This document shows positions 18,883 through 28,600 of a DNA stretch of 35,798 bases, piece after piece. The notes under the pieces are model-generated. The model was not told the origin of the DNA. It worked only from the letters and a program-made list of their open reading frames with translations, and ran no database searches. This stretch comes from Gammaproteobacteria bacterium (GTDB taxonomy: Bacteria > Pseudomonadota > Gammaproteobacteria > SZUA-229), in assembly GCA_029882395.1 (NCBI GenBank), contig JAOUKT010000035.1, positions 1-35,798 on the forward strand, written 5' to 3'. The stretch's first letter is position 1; every line of letters starts with the position of its first letter. Made by a program: the position numbers and the translations under genes.

Positions 18883-19626
18883 CTACTGCATTCGCTGGCG
18901 CACAGCTTCATACAAGATAACCGCGGTGGCGACAGACACATTTAAGCTCTCTACCTGACCCTGCATCGGTATCTTGATTAACACATCACAGGTTTCACGG
19001 GTAAGGCGCCGCAGACCCTTCTCTTCTGCGCCCATGACAATCGCTGTGCTGCCCTTCAAGTCAGTTTGATACAGCGTCTGTTCTGTTTCACCGGCCGCGC
19101 CATAAACCCAGACACCCGCCGCCTGACATTGCTTTATACTGCGGGCAAGATTAGTAACCTGTACCACGGGCACCGTATCAACAGCACCGCTGGCCACCTT
19201 CCTGACCACGGGCGTGATGCCAACGGCCTTATCTTTCGGAATAATAACGCAATCCACACCGACCGCATCTGCCGTGCGCAGACAGGCACCAAAATTATGC
19301 GGGTCAGTAATGCCGTCTAATATCAGTATAAACAAGTTATTTTTAGCCAGAAACTGGGGCAGTTCTTTTTCGCTATATAAAGCGGCTGATTTATAGCGGA
19401 TAACCACACCCTGATGGCGTGTTGATTTGCTTGTTTTATCGAGTGATTTTTTATCGACATATTCGAAAGAAATATCATTCTCTTTCAATAAATCCACTAT
19501 CTTTTGTAAACGCTTATCCTGCCTGGAATACTCTAGCCAGGCAGACAGCACATTCCCGGCATCATTATGCAAAGCTGACTCTACGGCATGCACGCCGTAG
19601 ATAAGCTCTTCTTTTGCTGGCTTCAT
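18883..19626 (-). CDS. rlmB: 23S rRNA (guanosine-2251-2'-O)-methyltransferase
   Basis: SpoU/TrmH-family enzyme that methylates the ribose of G2251 in 23S rRNA using S-adenosylmethionine. The 247 residues comprise an N-terminal substrate-binding domain (IYGVHAVESALHN) and a knotted SPOUT domain with the three motifs DPHNFGACLRTADA, VMGAEEKGLRR and IPMQGQVESLNVSVA. The start ATG directly follows the rnr stop codon (TAA-ATG), so the two are coupled; rnr-rlmB is a conserved gammaproteobacterial pair. Confidence 0.97.
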   Translation of the reverse strand: MKPAKEELIYGVHAVESALHNDAGNVLSAWLEYSRQDKRLQKIVDLLKENDISFEYVDKKSLDKTSKSTRHQGVVIRYKSAALYSEKELPQFLAKNNLFILILDGITDPHNFGACLRTADAVGVDCVIIPKDKAVGITPVVRKVASGAVDTVPVVQVTNLARSIKQCQAAGVWVYGAAGETEQTLYQTDLKGSTAIVMGAEEKGLRRLTRETCDVLIKIPMQGQVESLNVSVATAVILYEAVRQRMQ

Positions 19627-22176
19627 TTAAATATTGGAACCAGATGCTTCTTCGCTTTTTTTCTTACGCATTTTAGCTTTGAGCTTCTTGCGCTTTTCTT
19701 TACGCTTTTTCTTTTTAGCCAGCAGCCTCTGCTCTTCTTTTTCTTCAGCCGATAAAGCTGCACCGGCTTTTGTATTATCTGTACTTTTATCGCTGGCTTT
19801 AGCCTTCACAGTTTTTGAAGACTTATCGGATTTTTTCTCCCGTGACTTTTTTTTAGGCTTTTTATCACCGCTTCCGGCATCCGGGTTAGAGCGGATCTTT
19901 TCCAGCGTAACATTCTGATCTTCATCATCAAAATGCAAAAAATCAAAGTCAATTTTTCGCTCATCCATATTCACAGAGGCGACCTGAACATGAACCGAGT
20001 CACCCAGCTGGAAAAGCAAACCATTATGTTCACCGGTCAGGCGGTGAGCGATAGGGTTAAATTTATAATAATCCTTTGGCAGGTTTGTAATGTGAATTAA
20101 ACCTTCAACAAACACATCCTTAAGCTCAACAAACACACCAAATGAGGTAACAGCCGTTATCATGCCGTGATAAGAAAGCCCGACTTTATTCAGCATGTAT
20201 TCACATTTTAAAGCCGACTCTGCATCACGGGTGGCTTCATCAGCCCGACGTTCATTAGCGGAGCAATGCTCACCTAACTCTACCATCGCCGCATGATTAT
20301 AGGGTGCGCTTTTATTACCCCTTAATACATGGCGTATGCCGCGGTGTACCAGCAGATCAGGATAACGACGGATAGGTGAGGTGAAATGCGCGTAGTTTTC
20401 TAAAGACAGACCAAAGTGACCGATATGATCCGGGCTGTAAACGGCCTGACTTAACGAGCGCAATAAAACAGTCTGTATTAAATGAAAATCAGGTCTGTCT
20501 TTAATCTCATTGATTAAAACACCGTAATCTTTTGATGTGGCTTTAGCGCCACTTTTGCCCAGCGTTAAGGCAAAGTTTGAGAGGAAATCACGCAGATCAT
20601 CCAGCTTAGATTGCTTAGGACCATCATGATCGCGGTACAAAGTCGGGATTTTATGTTTAAGCAAAAATTTTGCCGCCGTTACATTGGCAGCAATCATACA
20701 TTCTTCAATCAGTTTATGAGCATCATTGCGCTCAGTCGGCACAATGTTTTCAATACGCTGATTGGTATCAAACATGATACGTGTTTCCTGGGTATCAAAA
20801 TCTATCGAACCGCGTTTTTTACGTGCTTTCGCCAGTACATGATACAGATCATTCAGGTCATCGACATTTTCAATAACATGAGCGTATTGCTGACGCAAAG
20901 GCGAGTCTTTATCCAGCAGCATATCACTGACTTTGTTATAGGTAAGCCTTGCATGAGAGCGCATCATACCTTCAAAGAATTTGCTAGTCGTCACCTTGCC
21001 TTTATTGTCGATGGTCATTTCGCAGACCATGCAAAGGCGATCGACATCAGGATTAATAGAACATAAACCGTTAGACAATACCTCAGGCAACATAGGAATG
21101 ACTTTGCCCGGAAAATAGACCGATGTTGCGCGATTATAAGCTTCCTTATCCAGAGCAGTGTCTTTCAGCACATAATGCGAGACATCCGCAATCGCAACCC
21201 ATAACTTCCAGCCGGAGCCCGTAGGCGTACAGTACACCGCGTCATCAAAATCACGGGAATCTTCGCCGTCAATCGTCACCAAAGGAAAATCACGGATATC
21301 AACGCGGCCTTCTTTATCCGCGTCCGACAAGGTCTCTTTTAAATCTTTAATTTGCACATCAACGTCAGACGGCCACTCAGTCGGAATATTGTGGGCATGA
21401 ATCGCCACATCAATTTCCATACCCGGCGCCATATGATCACAGAGTATTTTATCAACACGACCAATAGGCTGATGCCGGAAGGTTGGCTGCTGAGTGATTT
21501 CAACCACCACCATTTGGCCTTCAGTGGCGTCACCAAGCTGGTCTTTATGAATCATGATGTCCTGATGAATACGCTTATTATCAGGGCTTAAAAAAATCAT
21601 ATCATCTTCAAACTTAAGACGGCCCACAATGTGTGTATTAGCATGCTCAATCACACGAATAATGGCCGCTTCTTTACGCCCCCGGCGGTCAACACCGGTG
21701 ACATGCGCCACCACCTTATCACCGTGTAAAACCGGTCTCATCTGGCGCGCATGCAAAAACATGTCCGCACCACCGTCGTCAGGCGCTAAAAAGCCAAAGC
21801 CCTCAGGGTGAGCGATGATCTTGCCGCGTATCAAATCATCATCATTAACCGCCACATAATTACCCCGGCGATTACGGTGCAGCTGGCCGTCTCTGACCAT
21901 CGCACGCAGACGCCGGGATACACCCACCATCTCATCTTCTGTGCGAAGCTGCAGAATATCGATCAGCTCTTCTTCAGTTAATGAGCCATGGTGATTAACG
22001 ATACGGAGAATAAGCTCTCTGCTGGCAATCGGGTTTTCGTAGCTTGATGTCTCCCGTGCCGCTTCAGGGTCTTTTAAAGACAACCGCGGTTTTTTAGCCA
22101 CCTTAACTTTCTTAGTGGCACGAATAAGACCGGATTTGACGGAATTTACAAATTTTTTCAGAGGATTTTTAGGCAT
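19627..22176 (-). CDS. rnr: Ribonuclease R
   Basis: Processive 3'-5' exoribonuclease able to degrade structured RNA. In 849 residues the domains appear in order: basic N-terminus, a winged helix (about 50-110, LTEEELIDILQLRTEDE), cold-shock domains (about 115-240, with IIAHPEGFGFLAPDDGG), the RNB catalytic domain whose metal-binding aspartates lie in DGEDSRDFDDAVY (about 299-311), an S1 domain (HGMITAVTSFGVFVELKD) and a Lys-rich C-terminal tail of about 90 residues typical of RNase R rather than RNase II. No clear ribosome site precedes the ATG. It is followed without gap by rlmB. Confidence 0.97.
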   Translation of the reverse strand: MPKNPLKKFVNSVKSGLIRATKKVKVAKKPRLSLKDPEAARETSSYENPIASRELILRIVNHHGSLTEEELIDILQLRTEDEMVGVSRRLRAMVRDGQLHRNRRGNYVAVNDDDLIRGKIIAHPEGFGFLAPDDGGADMFLHARQMRPVLHGDKVVAHVTGVDRRGRKEAAIIRVIEHANTHIVGRLKFEDDMIFLSPDNKRIHQDIMIHKDQLGDATEGQMVVVEITQQPTFRHQPIGRVDKILCDHMAPGMEIDVAIHAHNIPTEWPSDVDVQIKDLKETLSDADKEGRVDIRDFPLVTIDGEDSRDFDDAVYCTPTGSGWKLWVAIADVSHYVLKDTALDKEAYNRATSVYFPGKVIPMLPEVLSNGLCSINPDVDRLCMVCEMTIDNKGKVTTSKFFEGMMRSHARLTYNKVSDMLLDKDSPLRQQYAHVIENVDDLNDLYHVLAKARKKRGSIDFDTQETRIMFDTNQRIENIVPTERNDAHKLIEECMIAANVTAAKFLLKHKIPTLYRDHDGPKQSKLDDLRDFLSNFALTLGKSGAKATSKDYGVLINEIKDRPDFHLIQTVLLRSLSQAVYSPDHIGHFGLSLENYAHFTSPIRRYPDLLVHRGIRHVLRGNKSAPYNHAAMVELGEHCSANERRADEATRDAESALKCEYMLNKVGLSYHGMITAVTSFGVFVELKDVFVEGLIHITNLPKDYYKFNPIAHRLTGEHNGLLFQLGDSVHVQVASVNMDERKIDFDFLHFDDEDQNVTLEKIRSNPDAGSGDKKPKKKSREKKSDKSSKTVKAKASDKSTDNTKAGAALSAEEKEEQRLLAKKKKRKEKRKKLKAKMRKKKSEEASGSNI

Positions 22177-22234
22177 TTATTTTTGGCATTTATAAGGGCT
22201 TCAGTTAAATATGCGCATAGGATACCACGAGTCG

Positions 22235-22263
22235 TTGACAAGTTCACAAACTCATTGTAAAGT
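22235..22263 (+). promoter_or_regulatory. Promoter of tRNA-Leu
   Basis: A perfect -35 TTGACA (22235-22240) is followed after 17 bases by TAAAGT (22258-22263, four of six -10 matches). The next bases, TCGCGCC, form a GC-rich discriminator of the kind found in stringently controlled stable-RNA promoters. The expected start point is about 20 bases before the tRNA. Confidence 0.65.
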
Positions 22264-22291
22264 TCGCGCCTCTGTTTCATCAGACACCTTT

Positions 22292-22378
22292 GCCGAGGTG
22301 GCGGAATTGGTAGACGCGCTAGCTTCAGGTGCTAGTGGCCTTATGGTCGTGGAGGTTCAAGTCCTCTTCTCGGCACCA
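22292..22378 (+). tRNA. tRNA-Leu(CAG)
   Basis: An 87-base class-II tRNA gene. The acceptor strands GCCGAGG and TCTCGGC pair (one G-U), followed by discriminator A and an encoded CCA. The anticodon stem CTAGC/GCTAG encloses the loop TTCAGGT, giving anticodon CAG for leucine CUG codons. A long variable arm (TGGCCTTATGGTCGT) and a T-arm GGAGG-TTCAAGT-CCTCT complete the fold. It closely resembles E. coli leuT-type tRNA-Leu. It stands alone after a strong promoter. No second copy of its 3' end, which would mark an integrated element, was seen in the window. Confidence 0.97.
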
Positions 22379-22649
22379 GTATCTCACTATCACTGAGACT
22401 CTGAAAACCCCCTCCATCTTTAACTAACTCTATATATATCAATACGTTATAAAGTCGCTTTGATTTAACGAACTGTCTCAGATCAGCCACAAGCGCAACA
22501 GGCACGACCTCGTGCAGCAGCCATGATATTGGTTTTATGATAAATCGTATAAAAGTCCTATCAATTAAAAGCAAGCAGTTATCCATCGCACCATAGGCAG
22601 CAGATTATGCTCGCGCTGCCAATTTATCTCTATCGTCTCGATAAATTTC

Positions 22650-22814
22650 TTCATTAAAAAATCATTTAAAGAAAAACAGCCTGATATTTATGCTGAGCGT
22701 GGCGATGAGCCAGCTTCGATAAAAAACTCAATCGATAAAGCTAAGACAAAACACTGGCGGGGGGAGCCACTACACAGCCAGCCAGACTTTGGGCTTTTAT
22801 TATTTGGCAACTGA
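22650..22814 (+). pseudogene. Possible remnant of a protein gene (3' end only)
   Basis: From 22650 a frame of 54 codons reads to a TGA at 22812. Its composition looks coding: FIKKSFKEKQPDIYAERGD, EPASIKNSIDKAKTKHWRGE and PLHSQPDFGLLLFGN are consecutive pieces. There is no suitable start codon or ribosome site. Just upstream another frame reads MLALPIYLYRLDKFLH before stopping at 22645-22655, and a single-base shift would join the two. I do not recognise the family. This may be a frameshifted or truncated gene; chance is also possible. Confidence 0.3.
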
Positions 22815-22909
22815 CGGTTGTTTTATAGTCCAGGCTGAATATAACGCTAGCGTACTGCCAGCATGCAGCCTGGTATACGGCTAACAATAATCGCGCCTGG
22901 CACTGAAAT

Positions 22910-22931
22910 AGCCGTGCTCTTATGCACGGCT
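22910..22931 (-). terminator. Hairpin downstream of the membrane-protein gene
   Basis: AGCCGTGC and GCACGGCT make a perfect 8-bp GC-rich stem with a 6-base loop, 18 bases beyond the stop codon of the minus-strand gene at 22949. Only three U follow the stem, so termination would be weak. A second small dyad, TTCATAG/CTATGAA (22937-22955), spans the stop codon itself. Confidence 0.4.
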
Positions 22932-22948
22932 AACGGTTCATAGCGTGT

Positions 22949-23605
22949 CTATGAAGCCATCTCATGAATATGCTTTTTCAGGGATTTGATACCTACACTT
23001 TTATTCCAGTAAATGAATTTATTCAACATAGCGTGCAGCAAGCCATAATAAAGAATAACTATAAAATAATCACCAGTCGTTATTCTTGTTTGAACATCAA
23101 GTAGCTGCAACATAAAAAATAAAACAAGAGTACCGGCAATCGCCGTATCAATTTCCCATAAGAGCCTGATAACCGGGTATGAGAACCTTCTGCTCAGGAT
23201 ATGACTTATAACATCAGCTATGACAGATGCCACCACAAGCAAACAGGCCAATAGCAAAAAAATACCGAGAGAACTATCTCTGATAATTATAGCTGTCAAA
23301 TCACTGGAGCCACTCAGATACTGTGCCACGTATAGAATAACACCGGATATAATTATGATCAGGCTTCCCTGCACTGTTCTGTCATCTCCACAATCAAATA
23401 TTTTTGGCAGTAAGTGATTGATGGGCTTCCAGCCTTTTGAGCGGGATATGAAAAACAGCGGTGTATAATGCGCTAAAAACACAGGGCCCAGAAAATATAT
23501 GAGGCTGAAAGCCGTATCAGATATTAACCCAAGAAAATAATATGAGAAGACTATAAGTATAAAAAATACAAAAAATGCCAGAGTATTCCTTAAAAATTGA
23601 TTCAT
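22949..23605 (-). CDS. Multi-pass membrane protein of unknown function
   Basis: A 218-residue hydrophobic protein with about five to six predicted membrane segments: LAFFVFFILIVFSYYFLG (about 9-26), FSLIYFLGPVFLAHYTPLFF (about 33-52), GSLIIIISGVILYVAQYL, SLGIFLLLACLLVVASVIAD, AGTLVLFFMLQLL and FIVILYYGLLHAML. Charged loops include SRSKGWKPINHLLP, and the tail KSVGIKSLKKHIHEM is basic. I do not recognise the family. It stands alone between AT-rich intergenic stretches, with a possible terminator. Its proximity to the lipid synthase locus may be coincidental, since it is on the opposite strand. Confidence 0.6.
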   Translation of the reverse strand: MNQFLRNTLAFFVFFILIVFSYYFLGLISDTAFSLIYFLGPVFLAHYTPLFFISRSKGWKPINHLLPKIFDCGDDRTVQGSLIIIISGVILYVAQYLSGSSDLTAIIIRDSSLGIFLLLACLLVVASVIADVISHILSRRFSYPVIRLLWEIDTAIAGTLVLFFMLQLLDVQTRITTGDYFIVILYYGLLHAMLNKFIYWNKSVGIKSLKKHIHEMAS

Positions 23606-23630
23606 ACCACTTCCTGATATCGCTGTTAAT

Positions 23631-23647
23631 TAGATTAGATTAGATTG
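23631..23647. repeat. Tandem TTAGA repeat
   Basis: Three consecutive TTAGA units plus TT lie 25 bases upstream of the minus-strand membrane-protein start. Short tandem repeats in a promoter or leader can vary in number, but three copies are too few to argue phase variation. Confidence 0.5.
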
Positions 23648-23947
23648 TATTATATTTTAGACACTGTCAACCACATCAAACCAGTGCTTCGGGAAGCGCA
23701 GCCCTCAGCTAAAGCAAAACACCCTGCAATACACTGAACTCAATACCTCATTGCGCATGGTATTTAGTTCGATGCATCACTTCAACAACACAATTACTCT
23801 GTAAGTGCTCTAGCGTGTTTTTTAGTTTTTATGAACCACCGCCATTCTTTATGATCATTAGTACTTAAAGCGTCACATGCAAGCGCGCATAAACCATATT
23901 TCTAAGAACAAACCATCACGCAGATAAAGCTTTTAAAATATCAACAA

Positions 23948-23969
23948 AAACAAATTATCTGCTACAATC
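23948..23969 (+). promoter_or_regulatory. Candidate promoter for the pfaD-like operon
   Basis: TACAAT, five of six -10 matches, is preceded after about 16 bases by TCAACA, four of six -35 matches. Transcription would begin about 95 bases before pfaD and the leader would include the inverted repeat at 24012-24050. The region is very AT-rich, so chance matches are likely. Coordinates are approximate to a few bases. Confidence 0.25.
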
Positions 23970-24011
23970 ACCAGCAACAAGACTTAGAAAAATAATATTT
24001 TTTAATAAAAA

Positions 24012-24050
24012 TACGACTTTAGTCGCAACCCATCTACGACTAAAGTCGTA
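24012..24050 (+). promoter_or_regulatory. 14-bp inverted repeat directly upstream of pfaD
   Basis: TACGACTTTAGTCG (24012-24025) and CGACTAAAGTCGTA (24037-24050) are perfect reverse complements, 11 bases apart. Each arm is also nearly palindromic: 24035-24052 reads CTACGACTAAAGTCGTAG, an 18-base dyad with only the centre unpaired. The centres lie 25 bp apart. This suits either two operator sites for a dimeric regulator or, if transcribed, a long hairpin 24 bases before the pfaD start codon. It is the clearest regulatory candidate for the lipid locus. Confidence 0.65.
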
Positions 24051-24074
24051 GTTAAAAATGGATTCATCGCTACA

Positions 24075-25649
24075 ATGTTTTCTGACCCTGAGCTCTCACC
24101 TTTTTCACCGGAATCAATTTCCCAAGCTATTCAGAACTTTAGATCAACAACACATGTTATCTATAACAAGCATTATCAGGAGATTGGCACAACACAATCC
24201 AGTACTCCCGAATTGAATGGCGAAGTGATTGGCACCCTGCCCCCAATGTATCCGGAATGGTTAGGTGATCGCCAGTTCTGCGATACACACAAACTCCGTT
24301 TTGCCTATGTGGGAGGAGCAATGGCACGAGGCATTTCCTCGTCCGAGATGGTCATAGCGCTTGGCAAAATTGGTGCCATGGGGTGTTTTGGTTCCGCCGG
24401 TCTGCACATCTCCAAAGTCGAAGAAGCGATTCACACAATCAGCACCGCATTAGATCCCATCGGTGCCAGCTGGAGTGTCAACCTTATTCATACACCGGCT
24501 ACACCAGAAGACGAAAACGCACTTATCGACCTTTATTTAAAGTATGGAGTCAAACGAATTTCTGCAGCAGCATTTATGGGCAGCAATAAAGCCCTTATTC
24601 GTTATGTTGCCAAGGGCCTGTCTTTAGATTCAGAAGGCAACATTCAGCGCGCTCATTATCTTTTTCCTAAAGTCTCACGAACCGAAGTAGCCGAACATTT
24701 TCTTAAGCCACCTCCTGTCAAACTGGTACAAGAGCTTTTAACCGAGCGAGCAATCAGCGAAGAAGAAGCGTCATTAGTATTACAAATCCCGCTGGCAGAG
24801 GATTTAACAGTTGAATCAGACTCTGGCGGACACACCGACTCCAGACCACTGAACACACTTTTTAGCAGCATTGCCCACCAGCGTGATTTAATTCAGGCAG
24901 AGTATCAATTTGAAACACCTGTTCGGCTTGGCGCTGCCGGCAGTCTGGGCACACCCGAAAGTATCGCAGCAGCATTCAGTCTTGGTGCCTCCTATGTACT
25001 GATTGGTTCAGTACACCAGTCCGCTATTGAATCCGGGCTTTCAGACCTGGCTAAATCCATGCTAGCCAAGGCAGACATTACCGATACCATCGTTACTCCC
25101 TCGGCCGATATGTTTGAAATTGGCGGCAAGGTACAGGTACTCAAGAAAAACACAATGATGGGATTAAGAGGAAACCGCTTGCAGGAAATCTATAACCGCT
25201 ACTCCAGTCTTGATGAACTGCCACCAGCTGTACAAAAGGAAATTGAAAAAAGCATATTCAATGACTCACTGGCAAATATATGGACATTAACCCAGCGGTT
25301 TTTCCAGCAGATCGACCCGCGAGAAATCTCACGCGCAGAAAGCAGCCCGAAATATAAAATGGCTTTAGTTTTCAGATGGTACTTAGGCAACAGCAGCAAA
25401 TGGGCATTGCAGGGTACGGCCGACAGACAACTTGATTTCCAGATCTGGTGCGGGCCGGCCATGGGTGCGTTTAATCGCTGGGTCTCAGGCTCATTTCTGC
25501 AGGAAGCAGAGAACCGATCCGTAGTGCAAATTGCGCTGAACCTGCTCGAGGGTGCCGCCCTGCATACCCGCGCGCAGCAGTTAAGGTGCTACGGCGTTCC
25601 CGTCCAGTCCCACCTTACAAAATACATTCCACAGCATATTTCTTATTAG
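24075..25649 (+). CDS. pfaD: PfaD-family enoyl reductase of a PUFA-synthase-like locus
   Basis: PfaD proteins are FMN-dependent enoyl reductases (2-nitropropane-dioxygenase-like TIM barrel) acting in trans on acyl chains held by PUFA or polyketide synthases. In 524 residues the hallmarks are KLRFAYVGGAMARGISS (about 73-89), GAMGCFGSAGL, the family motif ESDSGGHTDSRP (247-258, His253 at the flavin site), RLGAAGSLGTPESIAAAF and PSADMFEIGGKVQVLKKNTM. The C-terminal part WCGPAMGAFNRWVSGSFL is specific to PfaD. The usual FPMRA-like segment reads MGLRGNRLQEIYNRY here. No good ribosome site precedes the ATG. It is the first gene of the locus, 15 bases before pfaA, whereas pfaD is last in Shewanella. 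Confidence 0.92.
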   Translation: MFSDPELSPFSPESISQAIQNFRSTTHVIYNKHYQEIGTTQSSTPELNGEVIGTLPPMYPEWLGDRQFCDTHKLRFAYVGGAMARGISSSEMVIALGKIGAMGCFGSAGLHISKVEEAIHTISTALDPIGASWSVNLIHTPATPEDENALIDLYLKYGVKRISAAAFMGSNKALIRYVAKGLSLDSEGNIQRAHYLFPKVSRTEVAEHFLKPPPVKLVQELLTERAISEEEASLVLQIPLAEDLTVESDSGGHTDSRPLNTLFSSIAHQRDLIQAEYQFETPVRLGAAGSLGTPESIAAAFSLGASYVLIGSVHQSAIESGLSDLAKSMLAKADITDTIVTPSADMFEIGGKVQVLKKNTMMGLRGNRLQEIYNRYSSLDELPPAVQKEIEKSIFNDSLANIWTLTQRFFQQIDPREISRAESSPKYKMALVFRWYLGNSSKWALQGTADRQLDFQIWCGPAMGAFNRWVSGSFLQEAENRSVVQIALNLLEGAALHTRAQQLRCYGVPVQSHLTKYIPQHISY

Positions 25650-25664
25650 GACCGCTTTTACATT

Positions 25665-28600
25665 ATGATCAAAAACAGCCCTATTGCCGTTGTTGCAACA
25701 GCCAGCATCCTGCCAGGATCAAATACAACTGACCAAAGCTGGACGAATATATTAGATGCAAAAGACTTTATTCGGGAGGTTCCGGTAAGTCACTGGCTGC
25801 CTGAAGATTATTACGATCCTGACTCAGATGAGTTCTCAAAAATTTATACCAAGACCGGTGCCTTTATATCTGACATTCCTTTTGATCCCGTTGAATTTAA
25901 CATGCCCCCCAACACCCTCGCTTCAACGGACACCAATCAACTACTGGCGCTGATTGCTGCCAAACGACTGCTCAATCAGACCAAAAGTGTAACCAATAAC
26001 AAAGTAGACCTGAAAAATATCGGAATTATTTTAGGCGTAGCCGCCGGCAGTGAAATGCAGGAGCAGATGTCAGCAAAAATCCAGAAACCTGTCTGGAAAA
26101 AAGTATTACGCGAACACGGTTTGGCCGAAACCGATGTGCAGGATATCTGCGGAAAAATAGAAGATCATTACCCAGACTGGACTGAAAACACCTTCCCCGG
26201 CTTATTATCAAACGTTGTTGCCGGACGTGTCGCAAATAAGCTGAATTTAGGTGGCTGCAATTTTGTCACCGATGCAGCCTGCGCCAGCAGTCTCTCTGCC
26301 ATCAATATGGCTATGCTTGAACTGCAGTCCGGCAATGCAGACATGATCATTTCTGGTGGCGTCGATGCACTCAGCAATATTTTTATGTATATGTGTTTTA
26401 CAAAAACACCCGCACTTTCCCGTACAGGTGACATACGCCCATTCTCTAATGAAGGAGACGGAACGATTCTTGGCGAAGGTGTTGCTCTTTTTGCTTTACG
26501 CCGGCTTGAGGATGCAGAGCGTGATGGCGACACCATTCATGCAGTGATCAATTCCTGCGGATCGTCATCTGACGGCAAGTTCAAATCTATTTATGCGCCC
26601 TCACCGGAAGGCCAGTCCAGGTGTATCAACAACACCTATCAGTCACTGGAGTATGGACTGGGTGATATTGAACTGGTAGAAGCTCATGGCACCGGCACAA
26701 AAGCAGGTGATGCAGCGGAGTTCGAGGGCTTGAATATTGCGTTTAAAAATGACAAGAGCACGCATAAAAAAGCCAAGCAGTATTGCGCCCTTGGCACTAT
26801 CAAATCGCAAATAGGTCATACGAAGTCCACAGCCGGAGCAGCCGGTCTGCTGAAAACCATCTTCGCCTTGCAGCACAAGGTTCTGCCACCTACTATAAAA
26901 ATCAAAAAACCCAACGATATAATGAATATTGATGACAGTGCATTGTATCTTAATACCGAAGCCCGCCCCTGGATTAAGAACTCAAACCAGCCTCGCCGTG
27001 CTGCCGTCAGCTCGTTTGGCTTTGGCGGCAGTAATTTTCATATCACTGTCGAAGAATATACTGGCAATGCACATTCAGCTAAACGCATTTATACAAAACT
27101 AGAGCAGCAGGAAATTTCTGTGCATTTATCAGCTGAAAACAGCTCCGCGCTAAACAACAAACTGCAGAAGCTTAAAACGGAACTGGACTCTGATAAAACA
27201 ACTTTATTGGGCATTGCAAGACGCTCACATCTTGCTACAAACAATACCGACAGATCACGATTAAGCTTTGTAGCAGCCAGTAAACAACAATTAGCATCCC
27301 TAATTCAGGCATTAGAAAAACAAAACGTTATCGAAAACAATTCAGATTTCAGCATGCCGGGCGCTGTGTTTCTGCGACAAAATAATAAACCAGGAAAAAC
27401 AGCCTTGCTGTTTGCCGGCCAGGGAAGCCAGTACCTTAACATGGGTAGAGAACTTCTCAATCAGTTTGATCAGGCTCGCATGGCCTGGGATTCAAGTTTT
27501 ACCTTAAACATAGACCCACAAAAAACTTTACATCAGGTAGTATTCCCCATACCCGTGTTTAACGATCAGGACCGGGAAACCCAGAACACCGAACTTTCTC
27601 AAATAAAATGGATTCAGCCTGCACTGGGAGCTCTTAGCTTATCTCACCTGAACATGCTCAAAACACTGGATATAAAGGCAGACGTCTATGCCGGCCATTC
27701 CTATGGAGAGCTTCCGGCGCTGTTTGCTGCTGGCGTTATTCCTGGCGCCGACGATCTGCTTAAAATCTCACAAAAGCGCGCTGAGCTTATGCAAAAAGCC
27801 GTGCTTGAGCCTCACAATCAGAGTCACCCGGGTGGCATGACGGCTGTTTTTGAATCGCCTGAAAACATTCAAACATTACTCGATAAAAACCCCGGCAATA
27901 TTTCTATTGCCAATTTAAACAGTCCCGCACAAACCGTTATCAGCGGATGTTTGAAAGACATTCAGCTGTTTGAAGATCAGCTGACATCACAAGCCATATC
28001 ATTTAAGCGCCTCAACGTTCCCACTGCATTCCATTCGCCCTGGGTCGCCTCTGCTGAAAAAGAGTTTGCCAGCTATCTTAAGAGCAAAAGCTTTAATACG
28101 ATGAGCCTTCCGGTGTATTCGAACTTAACCGGCGAGCTTTATCCTGCCAGCAGTTCCGCGATCAAAAAAGAATTAAGTGCTCAACTTTCAAGCCCGGTTC
28201 AGTTTCTAAGCGAGCTTGAAAAGATGAAAGCCGATGGTGTAACCACCTTCATTGAAATTGGACCGGGCAAAACACTCAGCCAGTTAGTTAAAGCATCTCT
28301 GGGTGATGAGGTTGATTCTGTTTCACTCGACCTTGGACCGAGAACCGACAGTGTCTCTGCTTTTTGGCGCGCCACCGCAGAACTATCGGCATTAGGCATT
28401 AATATGAACCTGGCAAAGATCTGGGAAGAATTTGCTGAGGAAGAAATCGCGCCGCGCAAAGAAGACGGCTCGAAAGCAACCATTATCATCAACGGCGCAA
28501 ATTTTGGAAAACCTTATCCACCAAAAGAAGGTGCCCGCGCTCTGCCAAAAGCCAACCTTACAAGCACGCTAACCGATAACAGATCGACACAACAGGCTCA

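Larger units (their letters stand above)
22379..22948. other. Gene-poor stretch after tRNA-Leu
   Basis: About 570 bases with no intact gene. It contains an open frame without a start codon (22650-22814, listed separately) and a hairpin before the membrane-protein gene (22910-22931). The part 22379-22600 shows no feature I can support; a minus-strand frame over the tRNA is an artefact of the tRNA sequence. Confidence 0.6.
23606..24074. other. AT-rich intergenic region between membrane protein and pfaD
   Basis: This 469-base region divides two divergent genes and should hold both promoters. It contains three tandem TTAGA units (23631-23645), a possible promoter at about 23948-23969, and a strong inverted repeat (24012-24050). 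I see no coding frame in it. Confidence 0.6.

Noticed and set aside
22211..22396. Plus-strand open frame of 61 codons across tRNA-Leu
   Set aside because: It reads through the tRNA gene itself (AEVAELVDALASGASG is a well-known spurious translation).
22341..22586. Minus-strand open frame of 81 codons overlapping tRNA-Leu
   Set aside because: Its C-terminus (VPRRGLEPPRP) is the familiar false translation of the reverse strand of a tRNA; no ribosome site or family match.
22379..24074. CRISPR array or insertion sequence in the gene-poor region
   Set aside because: No repeat-spacer pattern, no transposase frame and no terminal inverted repeats were found.
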